DNA of 64,000 bases from Limisalsivibrio acetivorans (GTDB lineage Bacteria > Chrysiogenota > Deferribacteres > Deferribacterales > Geovibrionaceae), in contig NZ_ATWF01000001.1 in assembly GCF_000421105.1 (NCBI RefSeq), positions 964,930 to 1,028,929 of the forward strand, in the 5' to 3' direction. Shown piece after piece: positions 16,180 to 23,321 of the stretch. Position numbers and translations under genes: made by a program. Numbering within the stretch: the first letter of the stretch is position 1; every line of letters begins with the position of its first letter. The notes below the pieces were generated by a model. It did not search any database. It was not told where the DNA came from and worked only from the letters and a program-made list of their open reading frames with translations.

Positions 16180-16220
16180 TTGATCCCGCTCAATCCTTTT
16201 GGATGAAAACAGTGTATATT
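16180..16220 (+). promoter_or_regulatory. Crp/Fnr-type box and -10 of the YgbA-type gene
   Basis: TTGATCCCGCTCAA (16180-16193) fits TTGA-N6-TCAA and differs at one position from the FNR/NNR consensus TTGAT-N4-ATCAA. A -10 hexamer TATATT lies at 16215-16220, which puts the start at about 16227-16228, the A of the ATG or one base before. The box is then centred at about -41, the class II activator position, and the mRNA would be leaderless. No good -35 is present, as expected for an activated promoter. Confidence 0.6.
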
Positions 16221-16227
16221 ATCTTTT

Positions 16228-16545
16228 ATGAAAAAGGAAAAGCGAATCAGGAAGGATGAGAAGATCCTCCGCAGGTTCATCCATACATATTGCCGTGAAA
16301 ACCACCTTAAACGAGGAACGGCGGAGAGAGAGCGGGGCTATTGCGCCGAATGCGCCGAGCTGCTCACCTACGCCCTGAAAAGGAACGAGAAGTGCCCCCT
16401 TGACCCGAAGCCGAAGTGCAAGGACTGCCACGTACACTGCTACAAGCCGGAGATGCGCTCAAGGATCAAAGAGGTAATGAAGTTCAGCGGGATATACCAT
16501 ATCAAACGGGGGCGGGTGGACTGGCTTATCCACTATTTTCTATAA
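16228..16545 (+). CDS. YgbA-like nitrous oxide-stimulated promoter family protein
   Basis: This 105-residue protein matches the YgbA_NO family (Pfam name: nitrous oxide-stimulated promoter) in layout: MKKEKRIRKDEKILRRFIHTYCRENH, then CAECAELLTYA, then CPLDPKPKCKDCHVHCYKPEMR, then a C-terminal GIYHIKRGRVDWLIHYFL. In enterobacteria ygbA is induced by nitric oxide. Six or more cysteines suggest Fe-S or zinc binding. No Shine-Dalgarno sequence precedes the ATG and the -10 ends seven bases before it, so a leaderless message is likely. The Crp/Fnr-type box upstream suggests control by an NO- or oxygen-responsive regulator. Confidence 0.85.
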   Translation: MKKEKRIRKDEKILRRFIHTYCRENHLKRGTAERERGYCAECAELLTYALKRNEKCPLDPKPKCKDCHVHCYKPEMRSRIKEVMKFSGIYHIKRGRVDWLIHYFL

Positions 16546-16549
16546 AACA

Positions 16550-16577
16550 TTGTAAACACTCCTGAACAGCTTATTTT
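16550..16577 (+). promoter_or_regulatory. Candidate promoter of small membrane peptide
   Basis: TTGTAA (16550-16555) and TATTTT (16572-16577) are 16 bp apart. The leader to the ATG at 16599 would be about 15 nt. Confidence 0.4.
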
Positions 16578-16598
16578 ACAGCTATAGGAGTGAACATC

Positions 16599-16679
16599 AT
16601 GAACAACGGCTTTCTCATCATTATGACAATCCTCGCCATGGCTCTTGCGGCCTACTTCTTCGGCGCATTCACCCAATAA
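16599..16679 (+). CDS. 26-residue single-span membrane peptide
   Basis: An ATG with a strong TAGGAG ribosome site eight bases upstream opens a 26-codon frame that begins MNNGFLIIMTILAMAL and ends AFTQ. Apart from two asparagines and the tail it is one hydrophobic helix with a GAYFF-like aromatic end. A promoter-like sequence precedes it and a hairpin follows. Small proteins of this kind often sit beside respiratory or transport complexes, but I recognise no family. The frame is short, so the evidence is the ribosome site, promoter and clean membrane helix. Confidence 0.6.
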   Translation: MNNGFLIIMTILAMALAAYFFGAFTQ

Positions 16680-16702
16680 AAAAGGCCGCCATAAAGGCGG
16701 CC
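16678..16702 (-). terminator. Terminator of glutamate synthase operon
   Basis: On the minus strand GGCCGCC, TTTAT, GGCGGCC is followed by six T. It lies 24 bp beyond the stop of the last glt gene. Confidence 0.85.
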
Positions 16703-16725
16703 GTAAGTCGTTATATCAAATCTGT

Positions 16726-19056
16726 TTAGCTTTCCATAAACTTCTGGAGATTGTCGTACATCTCCCAGACGCCGCAGGGGCAGACACCGGCACAGATGCC
16801 GCATCCTATACATTTGTCGGGATTGCTACGGTACTCGAATGTTCCGTCCGGATTCTCTATCCTGCTGATCGCCATAGTTGGGCAGACATCCTTACAGAAA
16901 GCACAGTCACGGCAGAAACCGCAGCTCATACAACGCTTGTCCTCGTCCTCTGCCTCCATCTCCTGAACGCTCTCCACGTTCATCGGGTGGTAGTACTCAT
17001 TCCTCACCTTATCCTGGGGGATGATGGGTGATTTGGCAAAATCGTCAAGGGGTTCGCCGTTCAAAAGCTTATCGATATTCATAGCAACCTTGCGTCCGTC
17101 ACCAAGTGCGTGGGTGAAAAGACCCTGCTTTATGGTATCTCCGGTGACGAAAACCTTCGGATTTGAGGGTGCCTGTAGACGCTCGTTCACCTTCATCATA
17201 CCCCTCTCGTCCAGATAGTTTCTGTCGAGGAAGGAGAGATCCGGGCGATCCCCCACGGAGATGATAACAGTGTCCGCCTCGAGGAGCGTGCCATCCTTGA
17301 GGTGAACACCCTTTTCGTCAACCTTCTCGGTAAATCGGGGCCAGAGTATCTTTGCACCAAGCTTTTTAGCGTGCTCAATCTCATGGTCGAAGGCGGCGGG
17401 CTTCTGTATATCAATGGCTGTAACCTCTTTGGCTCCAACCTGATAGGCTCCTATAATTACATCCATGGCGGCGTTACCCGCTCCGATAACCACAACCTTA
17501 TCGCCGATTGCCGGCTTCTTCCCTTTGTTGATCTCCTTGAGGAAATCGAGACCCTTAACAAGCCTTTCATGCCCCTCAAAGGGGATAACAACGGGATTAT
17601 GGGCTCCTACTGCAACCACAACTGCGTCGTAACCGCTTTGGAGCTCTTTGAATTTATCAGCATTGACGCGGCTCTTCGTGTGAACGTTTATGCCGGTGTC
17701 GAGTATTCTTTTTATCTCGGTCTCCAGTATCTCTCTGGAGAGCCTGTCTTCGGGGATAACCTGACGCAGCTTGCCACCTATAACATCGTCCGCCTCGTGG
17801 ATATCAACGGTGTAGCCCTTCATGCGCAGATGCCAAGCGGCTGTGAGGCCGGCAGCACCGGAACCTATAACGGCAACCTTGCGTCCGTTGTCCTCAGGAG
17901 GTGTGAAACCGGGGATGTCACGGCTCATTATCCCCAGCTCCTTGATACGCACAGGCGCATCCACATGGAGCCTTGTACACTCGTCCATACAGAGGTTCGG
18001 GCAAACCTGACCGCAGACGGAGGCGGGGAAGGGGCTGTAATCGAGAACAAGCCTCAGCGCCTCCTCTATCTTACCTTGACGGAGTAGTGCCACACGCTTC
18101 TGGGTGGGTATGTAAACGGGGCAGTTATATTCGCAGGGTGCGGAGTAGCGGGCGTTCTTCCACTCGGGGAACTTGAGCCTGTAGTCGCCGTTCTCCACGT
18201 AATCCGCCACATGGTAGTCCTCTGCAATGAGATCGCCGAAGATTCCTCCCTCGACCCATTTTCCTTGACGGAAATCCTTGATAGGCATGAGGGATTGTGT
18301 TGCTCTCTCCTCATAGGTCTTGGCAACGATCTTCTTCCACTGGTCCATATCGCTCAGTGTCTCAAGGTGCTCCGTCTTCTCTATCTTCTCAAGGAAGACC
18401 GGAAGACCTTTCAGAAGGTAGTCCTTGTCCGCATCGTCGAGATCGAGCATGTAAACGTCATCGGAAAGACCTTTTACATTACCCCTGACGTAAACGGTCC
18501 CACCCACCATACCTACACAGCTTCTATCGCCGAGTACGGAGGGTGCATCCTCGTAACCGAGTCCGCAGACGACACCGATACCGCCACCCATGAACTCGAA
18601 GCTGAAGGAGCCGACCTTCTTGAGAACCCAGAACTCGGGTGCGGAGAATTTCGGGTCGTATTTCATCAGTGCGCCGGAACGTGTACCTGCACGACCGGAG
18701 ACGTATATCTTACCGCTCGCCGCACAGTGCGCCGTGGTATCTCCGCCGTCACCCTTTATAATGATGTCGGCTCCTGCATTAAGCCAGCCCACATCCGCAG
18801 GGGCGGAGCCCTCCACAACGATCTCCGTTCCGGGCATACCCATGGAGCCGAGACGCTGACCGGGGTTTTTAACACGGAAGGTGAGCTTGGTTCCGTCCTC
18901 TGTCCACAGGGGACCGCCGATGTTGTGCTGACCTGAGGCGTCAACACCGAGCTCGGTTATACCTTTGTCCAGCTCGTCATATATGCTGTAAAGAAGCTTC
19001 TGGGTGGAAAGCCTCTTTCCGTCAACAATTCCTTTGATTTCTGCTTTATTACTCAT
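16726..19056 (-). CDS. Glutamate synthase subunit: GXGXG domain fused to GltD-like flavoprotein and ferredoxin
   Basis: This 776-residue protein joins three modules. Residues 1-225 are the GXGXG beta-helix domain that in large GltB forms the C-terminal part. Residues 300-690 are a GltD-like NAD(P)H:Fe-S oxidoreductase, with cysteines at 308, 312, 348, 352, 356 and 360, the FAD site GSGAAG near 398 and the NAD(P)H site GAGNAAMD near 545. The last 80 residues carry a ferredoxin with CMSCGFCRDCAFCKDVCP and CIGCGICAGVCP. The protein would pass electrons from NAD(P)H or ferredoxin to the FMN synthase subunit next door. It starts at ATG 19056, 12 bp after the synthase gene. The fusion of the GXGXG domain to a GltD-like chain is unusual. 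Confidence 0.88.
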   Translation of the reverse strand: MSNKAEIKGIVDGKRLSTQKLLYSIYDELDKGITELGVDASGQHNIGGPLWTEDGTKLTFRVKNPGQRLGSMGMPGTEIVVEGSAPADVGWLNAGADIIIKGDGGDTTAHCAASGKIYVSGRAGTRSGALMKYDPKFSAPEFWVLKKVGSFSFEFMGGGIGVVCGLGYEDAPSVLGDRSCVGMVGGTVYVRGNVKGLSDDVYMLDLDDADKDYLLKGLPVFLEKIEKTEHLETLSDMDQWKKIVAKTYEERATQSLMPIKDFRQGKWVEGGIFGDLIAEDYHVADYVENGDYRLKFPEWKNARYSAPCEYNCPVYIPTQKRVALLRQGKIEEALRLVLDYSPFPASVCGQVCPNLCMDECTRLHVDAPVRIKELGIMSRDIPGFTPPEDNGRKVAVIGSGAAGLTAAWHLRMKGYTVDIHEADDVIGGKLRQVIPEDRLSREILETEIKRILDTGINVHTKSRVNADKFKELQSGYDAVVVAVGAHNPVVIPFEGHERLVKGLDFLKEINKGKKPAIGDKVVVIGAGNAAMDVIIGAYQVGAKEVTAIDIQKPAAFDHEIEHAKKLGAKILWPRFTEKVDEKGVHLKDGTLLEADTVIISVGDRPDLSFLDRNYLDERGMMKVNERLQAPSNPKVFVTGDTIKQGLFTHALGDGRKVAMNIDKLLNGEPLDDFAKSPIIPQDKVRNEYYHPMNVESVQEMEAEDEDKRCMSCGFCRDCAFCKDVCPTMAISRIENPDGTFEYRSNPDKCIGCGICAGVCPCGVWEMYDNLQKFMES

Positions 19057-19068
19057 ACTGTCACCCCC

Positions 19069-20712
19069 TTAGCACGCATACTGGATATTCAGCCTGTCCG
19101 CCACCGCCTTGTCTTCACTGATAAGGCAGTCCGAACGTCCCACGGGTAGGGAGCTGTTTCCGATGGGTGCGAGGAGCTTTTTAAGCTCATAATCCACGCT
19201 GAGGAAGTAGTTCACAATATTCTCAGCGGCCTTGTCTATATCCAGCCTCTTAACGAGGGTGGGGTTCTGGGTACAGATCCCCACGGGGCAAAGGCCGGTG
19301 TTGCAGGCGTTGCATTTGCCCCTGTCGTTACCAACACATCCGGCGAGCTGGAGCATGAGCTTTCCTGTAAAGATTCCGTTTGCACCCAGGGCGATGGATT
19401 TGAAGGCATCTGCGGCGAGGTTCCAGTTCTGCCCCATTCCGCCAGCCGCCCAAAGGGGTATCTGGGACTGCTTACCTTGATGGGTTGCCGCATTGTAGCA
19501 GTCACGCAGTTTGGATATAACCGGATGACCGGTGTGGTCGAGGGATATCTCGTTTGCCGCACCCGTTCCGCCGGATATACCGTCCAGGAAGAAACCACCC
19601 ACGATGTTGTAGGGATCTCTGAGGAGGTTGTTGTACACCGATACGCTTGTGGAGCTTGCGGCAACCTTGATTGCCACGGGAACCTTGAAGCGGAAGGCGG
19701 AGTTGAAGGATAGGAACATCTTCTGAACACTCTCCTCAATGGAGTAAAGCCCCTGATGGTTGGGGGGGCTGAGTAGATCTGCCTTCGGAACGCCCCTGAT
19801 TTCCTGGATGTGGCTCGCCACCTTCTTCGCCTGAAGCAGACCTCCGTCACCGGGCTTTGCACCCTGCCCGATCTTGATGAGAACCCCTGCGGGATCTTCA
19901 GTCATCTTGGGCATGGCGTTGATGATCCGGTTCCAGCCGAAGTGGCCGGAGGCTATCTGCAGGATAGTATACTTAAGGTACTTCGACTGAAGCAGTCTCA
20001 CGGGGACACCCCCCTCGCCGCTACACATCCTGATCGGTATGCCAGCCTCCTCGTTGAGATAGGCTGTGGCGATGGACATAGCCTCCCACATGCGCCATGA
20101 GAGTGCGCCGATGGACATATCACCGATGATGATCGGGTATATCCAGTTAACAGGGGGAAGCATCGTTTTATCAAGGGTGAGCTTGCCGTCCTTAACGTTA
20201 ATGGGAAGCTCTCCGGGGGGGAGAACACGCCCGAAGGGTGCAAGCATATCGAAGGTGTGCCTTGAGGCGTCAAGTGAGGGGTCTGTCATCTGGGAGATGC
20301 GCCCCACCCTGATCTTGTCAAGGGTCCTTTCACCGGTGGAGAGGTTCGCACGCCCTCCCCTCTTGTATGGGTCCGCCAGTGCGCCCCTGTATTTTATGGC
20401 AAAACGGCTGTCCTCGTTTCTAACAGGCTTGATGGCGCTGTTGGGACAGACACGTTCGCAGATACCGCAACCGCGGCAGTATTTATATGTATCCACCGTC
20501 TGCTTGATGATGGGTATCGCTTTGAACTCAACCTTCGGTTCGGGGGTGAGATGGTCGCTCACCACCTTTCTTCGCTTCTCTATACCGGCGTGGATCGCCT
20601 CAAAGGGGCACGCCGCAACACAGCTGCCGCACATGGTGCAGCGCTCTGTGTTATAATCCAGTTGCCAGTCCAGATCGTCTCTGGAGATCTGGTTTACCTT
20701 CATTGTTGCCAT
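19069..20712 (-). CDS. gltB: Glutamate synthase FMN-binding subunit with N-terminal ferredoxin domain
   Basis: This 547-residue protein has an N-terminal two-cluster ferredoxin (CTMCGSCVAACP and CRGCGICERVCP, residues 25-90) and the FMN/Fe-S synthase domain (about 140-520), with GQGAKPGDGGLL, SPPNHQGLYSIEE, SGGTGAA and a 3Fe-4S-type cysteine stretch (CVGNDRGKCNACNTGLCP). This is the archaeal/anaerobe-type stand-alone synthase domain that aminates 2-oxoglutarate with ammonia from the amidotransferase subunit. It starts at ATG 20712 with GGAGG seven bases upstream and overlaps the amidotransferase gene by 13 bp. Confidence 0.92.
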   Translation of the reverse strand: MATMKVNQISRDDLDWQLDYNTERCTMCGSCVAACPFEAIHAGIEKRRKVVSDHLTPEPKVEFKAIPIIKQTVDTYKYCRGCGICERVCPNSAIKPVRNEDSRFAIKYRGALADPYKRGGRANLSTGERTLDKIRVGRISQMTDPSLDASRHTFDMLAPFGRVLPPGELPINVKDGKLTLDKTMLPPVNWIYPIIIGDMSIGALSWRMWEAMSIATAYLNEEAGIPIRMCSGEGGVPVRLLQSKYLKYTILQIASGHFGWNRIINAMPKMTEDPAGVLIKIGQGAKPGDGGLLQAKKVASHIQEIRGVPKADLLSPPNHQGLYSIEESVQKMFLSFNSAFRFKVPVAIKVAASSTSVSVYNNLLRDPYNIVGGFFLDGISGGTGAANEISLDHTGHPVISKLRDCYNAATHQGKQSQIPLWAAGGMGQNWNLAADAFKSIALGANGIFTGKLMLQLAGCVGNDRGKCNACNTGLCPVGICTQNPTLVKRLDIDKAAENIVNYFLSVDYELKKLLAPIGNSSLPVGRSDCLISEDKAVADRLNIQYAC

Positions 20713-21806
20713 CTGTGCACCTCCAGATCGTTCGTTACAACCACCGTCTCACGCTCGTTGGTGTAGATATCCTTATCCCACTCCCTGTCGGGAAGGACCT
20801 CGTTGATGCCTGTTACCTCGGAGGTGATTATGACGGTATCATCCGTTCTACCCACAACCACGGGGCGAAGCTTCTTCGCATCGCAGGTGTTGAAAACGGT
20901 TCCATCGGGGAGAACGCCGATGATCGTATTGGGACCATTTATCTCGAGATGCGCCAGTGATGAGCGGATCCTGAGGAGGACGTCTGAATCCTCTCTCCCC
21001 TCAAGCTGATCAAAGGGGAGGGGTGTTATGGTGTGCTTGAAATACTCAAGGGGCCAGCCGAGCTCCTTGTGTATATAGTGAAGGGTGTACAGGAAGCACT
21101 GGGAATCGGATTCGAAGCCAATGTACCCTTTATTGAGCCCCTTCTGGAAGTTCATGTTCTTCTCGTAGAAGGTGTTCTCTCCGTTTGCGAGAGCTGTATA
21201 GCCCTGAAGGAAGAAGGGATGGGCCGCATAGCGGACGATGTCGTAGTTCGTATTCTGACGGCACTGGGCTGTTATGATCCTCGCCGTGAACTCCTCGTCC
21301 TCCTCCCAGAGGCCGAAGTATTCGCCGATGTCGGTGGGGTCACCGATCTCTTTAAGGGTTATAACATCGGGCCAGAAGGAATAGATATACCCTGCCTCCT
21401 GCTCCTCAAGGGCCTCACGGATCTTGAGCCTTGTGTCCACCAGGAGCTGTTCCTTCTCCTCCTGGGGAGCGTATTTGTAGCTCTTGGGGTACTGAAGTAT
21501 CTGGAAAACGTAGTTCGGCATGGGCTCGATATTAAGCCCGGGCCTGTCATTGATTTCAGGGGACCACTGCATGGAGCGGATAAAACCCTCTTTGTGGAGG
21601 ATCTCCTCCGCCGTAGCCATACCGTCATCGGTACAGGCCATGGACAATATGGGGAGTTCCTTATAATCTTCGAAACGCCCTCCAAGATCCTGCATGACCA
21701 TGGCGAAGCCTGAATTGTCATGCCCTTTTTGCTGCGAACGCATTAGAGTGAGAGCCTTTGAAGGGTGTATAAATCCCTTCGATTTGATAGCTCCGATTCT
21801 GCACAT
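20700..21806 (-). CDS. Glutamate synthase glutamine amidotransferase (class II) subunit
   Basis: This 368-residue protein starts MCRIGAIKSKG, so Cys2 becomes the N-terminal nucleophile of a class II (Ntn) amidotransferase, with KGHDNSGFAM near residue 32. It hydrolyses glutamine and hands ammonia to the synthase subunit. In most bacteria this is the N-terminal domain of GltB; here it is a separate gene, as in archaea and some anaerobes. It is the first structural gene of the operon, preceded by a leader of about 145 nt with a possible leader peptide. GGGAGG lies upstream of the ATG at 21806. Confidence 0.9.
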   Translation of the reverse strand: MCRIGAIKSKGFIHPSKALTLMRSQQKGHDNSGFAMVMQDLGGRFEDYKELPILSMACTDDGMATAEEILHKEGFIRSMQWSPEINDRPGLNIEPMPNYVFQILQYPKSYKYAPQEEKEQLLVDTRLKIREALEEQEAGYIYSFWPDVITLKEIGDPTDIGEYFGLWEEDEEFTARIITAQCRQNTNYDIVRYAAHPFFLQGYTALANGENTFYEKNMNFQKGLNKGYIGFESDSQCFLYTLHYIHKELGWPLEYFKHTITPLPFDQLEGREDSDVLLRIRSSLAHLEINGPNTIIGVLPDGTVFNTCDAKKLRPVVVGRTDDTVIITSEVTGINEVLPDREWDKDIYTNERETVVVTNDLEVHRWQQ

Positions 21807-21809
21807 AGT

Positions 21810-21887
21810 TCAACCTCCCAGGAGACCAAAAAACCCGCAATGCCCCTTCCGGGTCCTCAGCCTCAAAAAAAGTAACCGCTTATCCAT
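21810..21887 (-). CDS. Possible 25-residue leader peptide of glt operon
   Basis: An ATG at 21887 opens a 25-codon frame (begins MDKRLLFLRLRTRKG, ends FFGLLGG) that stops three bases before the amidotransferase ATG. It overlaps the hairpin and T-run at 21828-21854 and contains the ribosome site of the next gene near its end. No clear Shine-Dalgarno sequence precedes it, which lowers confidence. If translated it could couple ribosome movement to the hairpin. It is not obviously enriched in glutamate or glutamine codons. Confidence 0.3.
   Translation of the reverse strand: MDKRLLFLRLRTRKGHCGFFGLLGG
21828..21854 (-). terminator. Possible attenuator hairpin in glt leader
   Basis: On the minus strand ACCCG and CGGGT enclose a 12-nt loop and run directly into six T. 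It lies between the promoter and the first gene, where it could end transcription early. The stem is only five base pairs. Confidence 0.35.
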
Positions 21888-21958
21888 CAGGGATTTATAC
21901 GCAGTTTATTAAGATTTTGTGAAACGATTGAGCATAATGTTTTATATTAAACTTATAC

Positions 21959-21987
21959 CTTATAATATAAGACAGGCCGCCTGTCAA
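21959..21987 (-). promoter_or_regulatory. Promoter of glutamate synthase operon
   Basis: TTGACA (21982-21987) and TATAAG (21959-21964) are spaced by exactly 17 bp. The leader to the ATG at 21806 would be about 145 nt. Confidence 0.8.
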
Positions 21988-22002
21988 TACTCAGAATGAC
22001 AG
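21971..22002. promoter_or_regulatory. Candidate operator dyads at glt promoter
   Basis: GACAGG (21971-21976) and CCTGTC (21980-21985) form a dyad lying across the spacer and -35. CTGTCA (21981-21986) also pairs with TGACAG (21997-22002). Three half-sites of one type around the -35 suggest a repressor or regulator site. The regulator is unknown. Confidence 0.45.
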
Positions 22003-22055
22003 GTAATAAACGTAATATAAATGTTAATCCTAGATTTTAAGGGCGTATAGCCTTA

Positions 22056-23276
22056 TTATCCTAGAAGGAGACGGGTCTGCTGATAGTGCTCATCGGCCAG
22101 GGCCTTGATACGCATTATCTGACTGGCGTTCATCTCAAGGCCGGACTTCTTCAGAAATGTCTGCGCCGCATCCTCATTTTCCATGCTGTAATACCTGTGA
22201 AGTATCTTAGCCATACGCAGGGTTCTCGCCTCCACAGGGTACTTGCATTTTGCAGGCTCATCCTGAAACTGAACGGGGAGATAAAACTCCGGCTTGAACT
22301 TCCATTTCTTGAGCATGGCAACGGTGGCGCTCTTCTGATTCGCCTCAGCCAGCTTCAGGTTCTCCTCCATCATACCCTCCCCCATCTCCTCATCGGAGAG
22401 GTAATCGGAGATGATCGCAAGGAGGAAGATAAGCCCCAGCTTGTGGATCATACCGATGGAGAACATCAGACCGTTTGATGCTGATTTCATCGTATCGGCA
22501 ACAACATGGGCTATGGAGGCTGTACGGAGTGAATCCTCCACTGCCTGATTGATCTGTTCATGGTAAAGAAGGTCTTTATTATTTGCCAGGGAGCGGTTGA
22601 TATAGTTAATAAGGAACATCTTGATATTCACAGTGCCCACTCTGACTATGGCGCTCTCTATATCCTTGATATTCCCGTATACTCCGCTGAAATGAACCGA
22701 GTTTGACATCTTTATGAGACCAGCGTGGATACCCGGATCAAGCCTTGTCATAAGGGCTATCTCCTGCAGGCTGACATCATCCTCCTCAAGGGCCGGAAGC
22801 ATCTGGAAGGCGATATCCCGCTTTATAGGCAGAATGATATCCCCCTTTTCGAGGATACGTTTTATATAATCAAAGATCGGCTCCTTAGGCCTCTCATCCC
22901 GCATCGCCGCCTCTAGGGACTTGCACAGACGGTTTGCAACCATAACCTGTTCAAAGGGGCGGATAAGCTGACCGTGGTACATGATCTCGTAGTTTTTATG
23001 CATAAAATACTTATCCAGATCACGATCACCCAGGATCATAAAAAGGTCCTGCTTATCCTCGTCGATGGTGTAGCTGAGCTTCTGGAAGCCGAGGAACTCA
23101 TTGCGATCCAGAAGAACCACAAAGACGTTCTTTATGCTTCTAGTCTCCATCAGCCTGCGAAACCCCCTTGTGAAAAAAGAGAAGGGTTCATGGTCGATTC
23201 GCAGCAGCTCAAGCATTGCGCTGTAATAATTAAGTACCTTCCTGTCTGAGCAGATCAGTAGTGATTTCGTTGCCAT
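22056..23276 (-). CDS. HDOD domain signalling protein
   Basis: This 406-residue protein has an N-terminal part (1-130) with a receiver-like alternating fold but no clear phospho-acceptor set, then an HDOD domain (about 150-350; ILPIKRDIAFQMLPALEE, IKMSNSVHFSG, VRVGTVNIKMFLINY, FSIGMIHKLG). HDOD proteins lack HD hydrolase residues and act in signalling output. It lies 45 bp downstream of a histidine kinase on the same strand and probably forms an operon with it, so the kinase may address the N-terminal domain. The target process is unknown. Confidence 0.82.
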   Translation of the reverse strand: MATKSLLICSDRKVLNYYSAMLELLRIDHEPFSFFTRGFRRLMETRSIKNVFVVLLDRNEFLGFQKLSYTIDEDKQDLFMILGDRDLDKYFMHKNYEIMYHGQLIRPFEQVMVANRLCKSLEAAMRDERPKEPIFDYIKRILEKGDIILPIKRDIAFQMLPALEEDDVSLQEIALMTRLDPGIHAGLIKMSNSVHFSGVYGNIKDIESAIVRVGTVNIKMFLINYINRSLANNKDLLYHEQINQAVEDSLRTASIAHVVADTMKSASNGLMFSIGMIHKLGLIFLLAIISDYLSDEEMGEGMMEENLKLAEANQKSATVAMLKKWKFKPEFYLPVQFQDEPAKCKYPVEARTLRMAKILHRYYSMENEDAAQTFLKKSGLEMNASQIMRIKALADEHYQQTRLLLG

Positions 23277-23321
23277 TCATCAAACCCTGGTTGTGTTTAT
23301 TTACTTATCAGAAAGATGTAT

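Noticed and set aside
17302-18087. A 261-codon plus-strand frame opposite the glutamate synthase flavoprotein
   Set aside because: Antisense to intact FAD and NAD(P)H motifs; a by-product of GC-biased codon positions.
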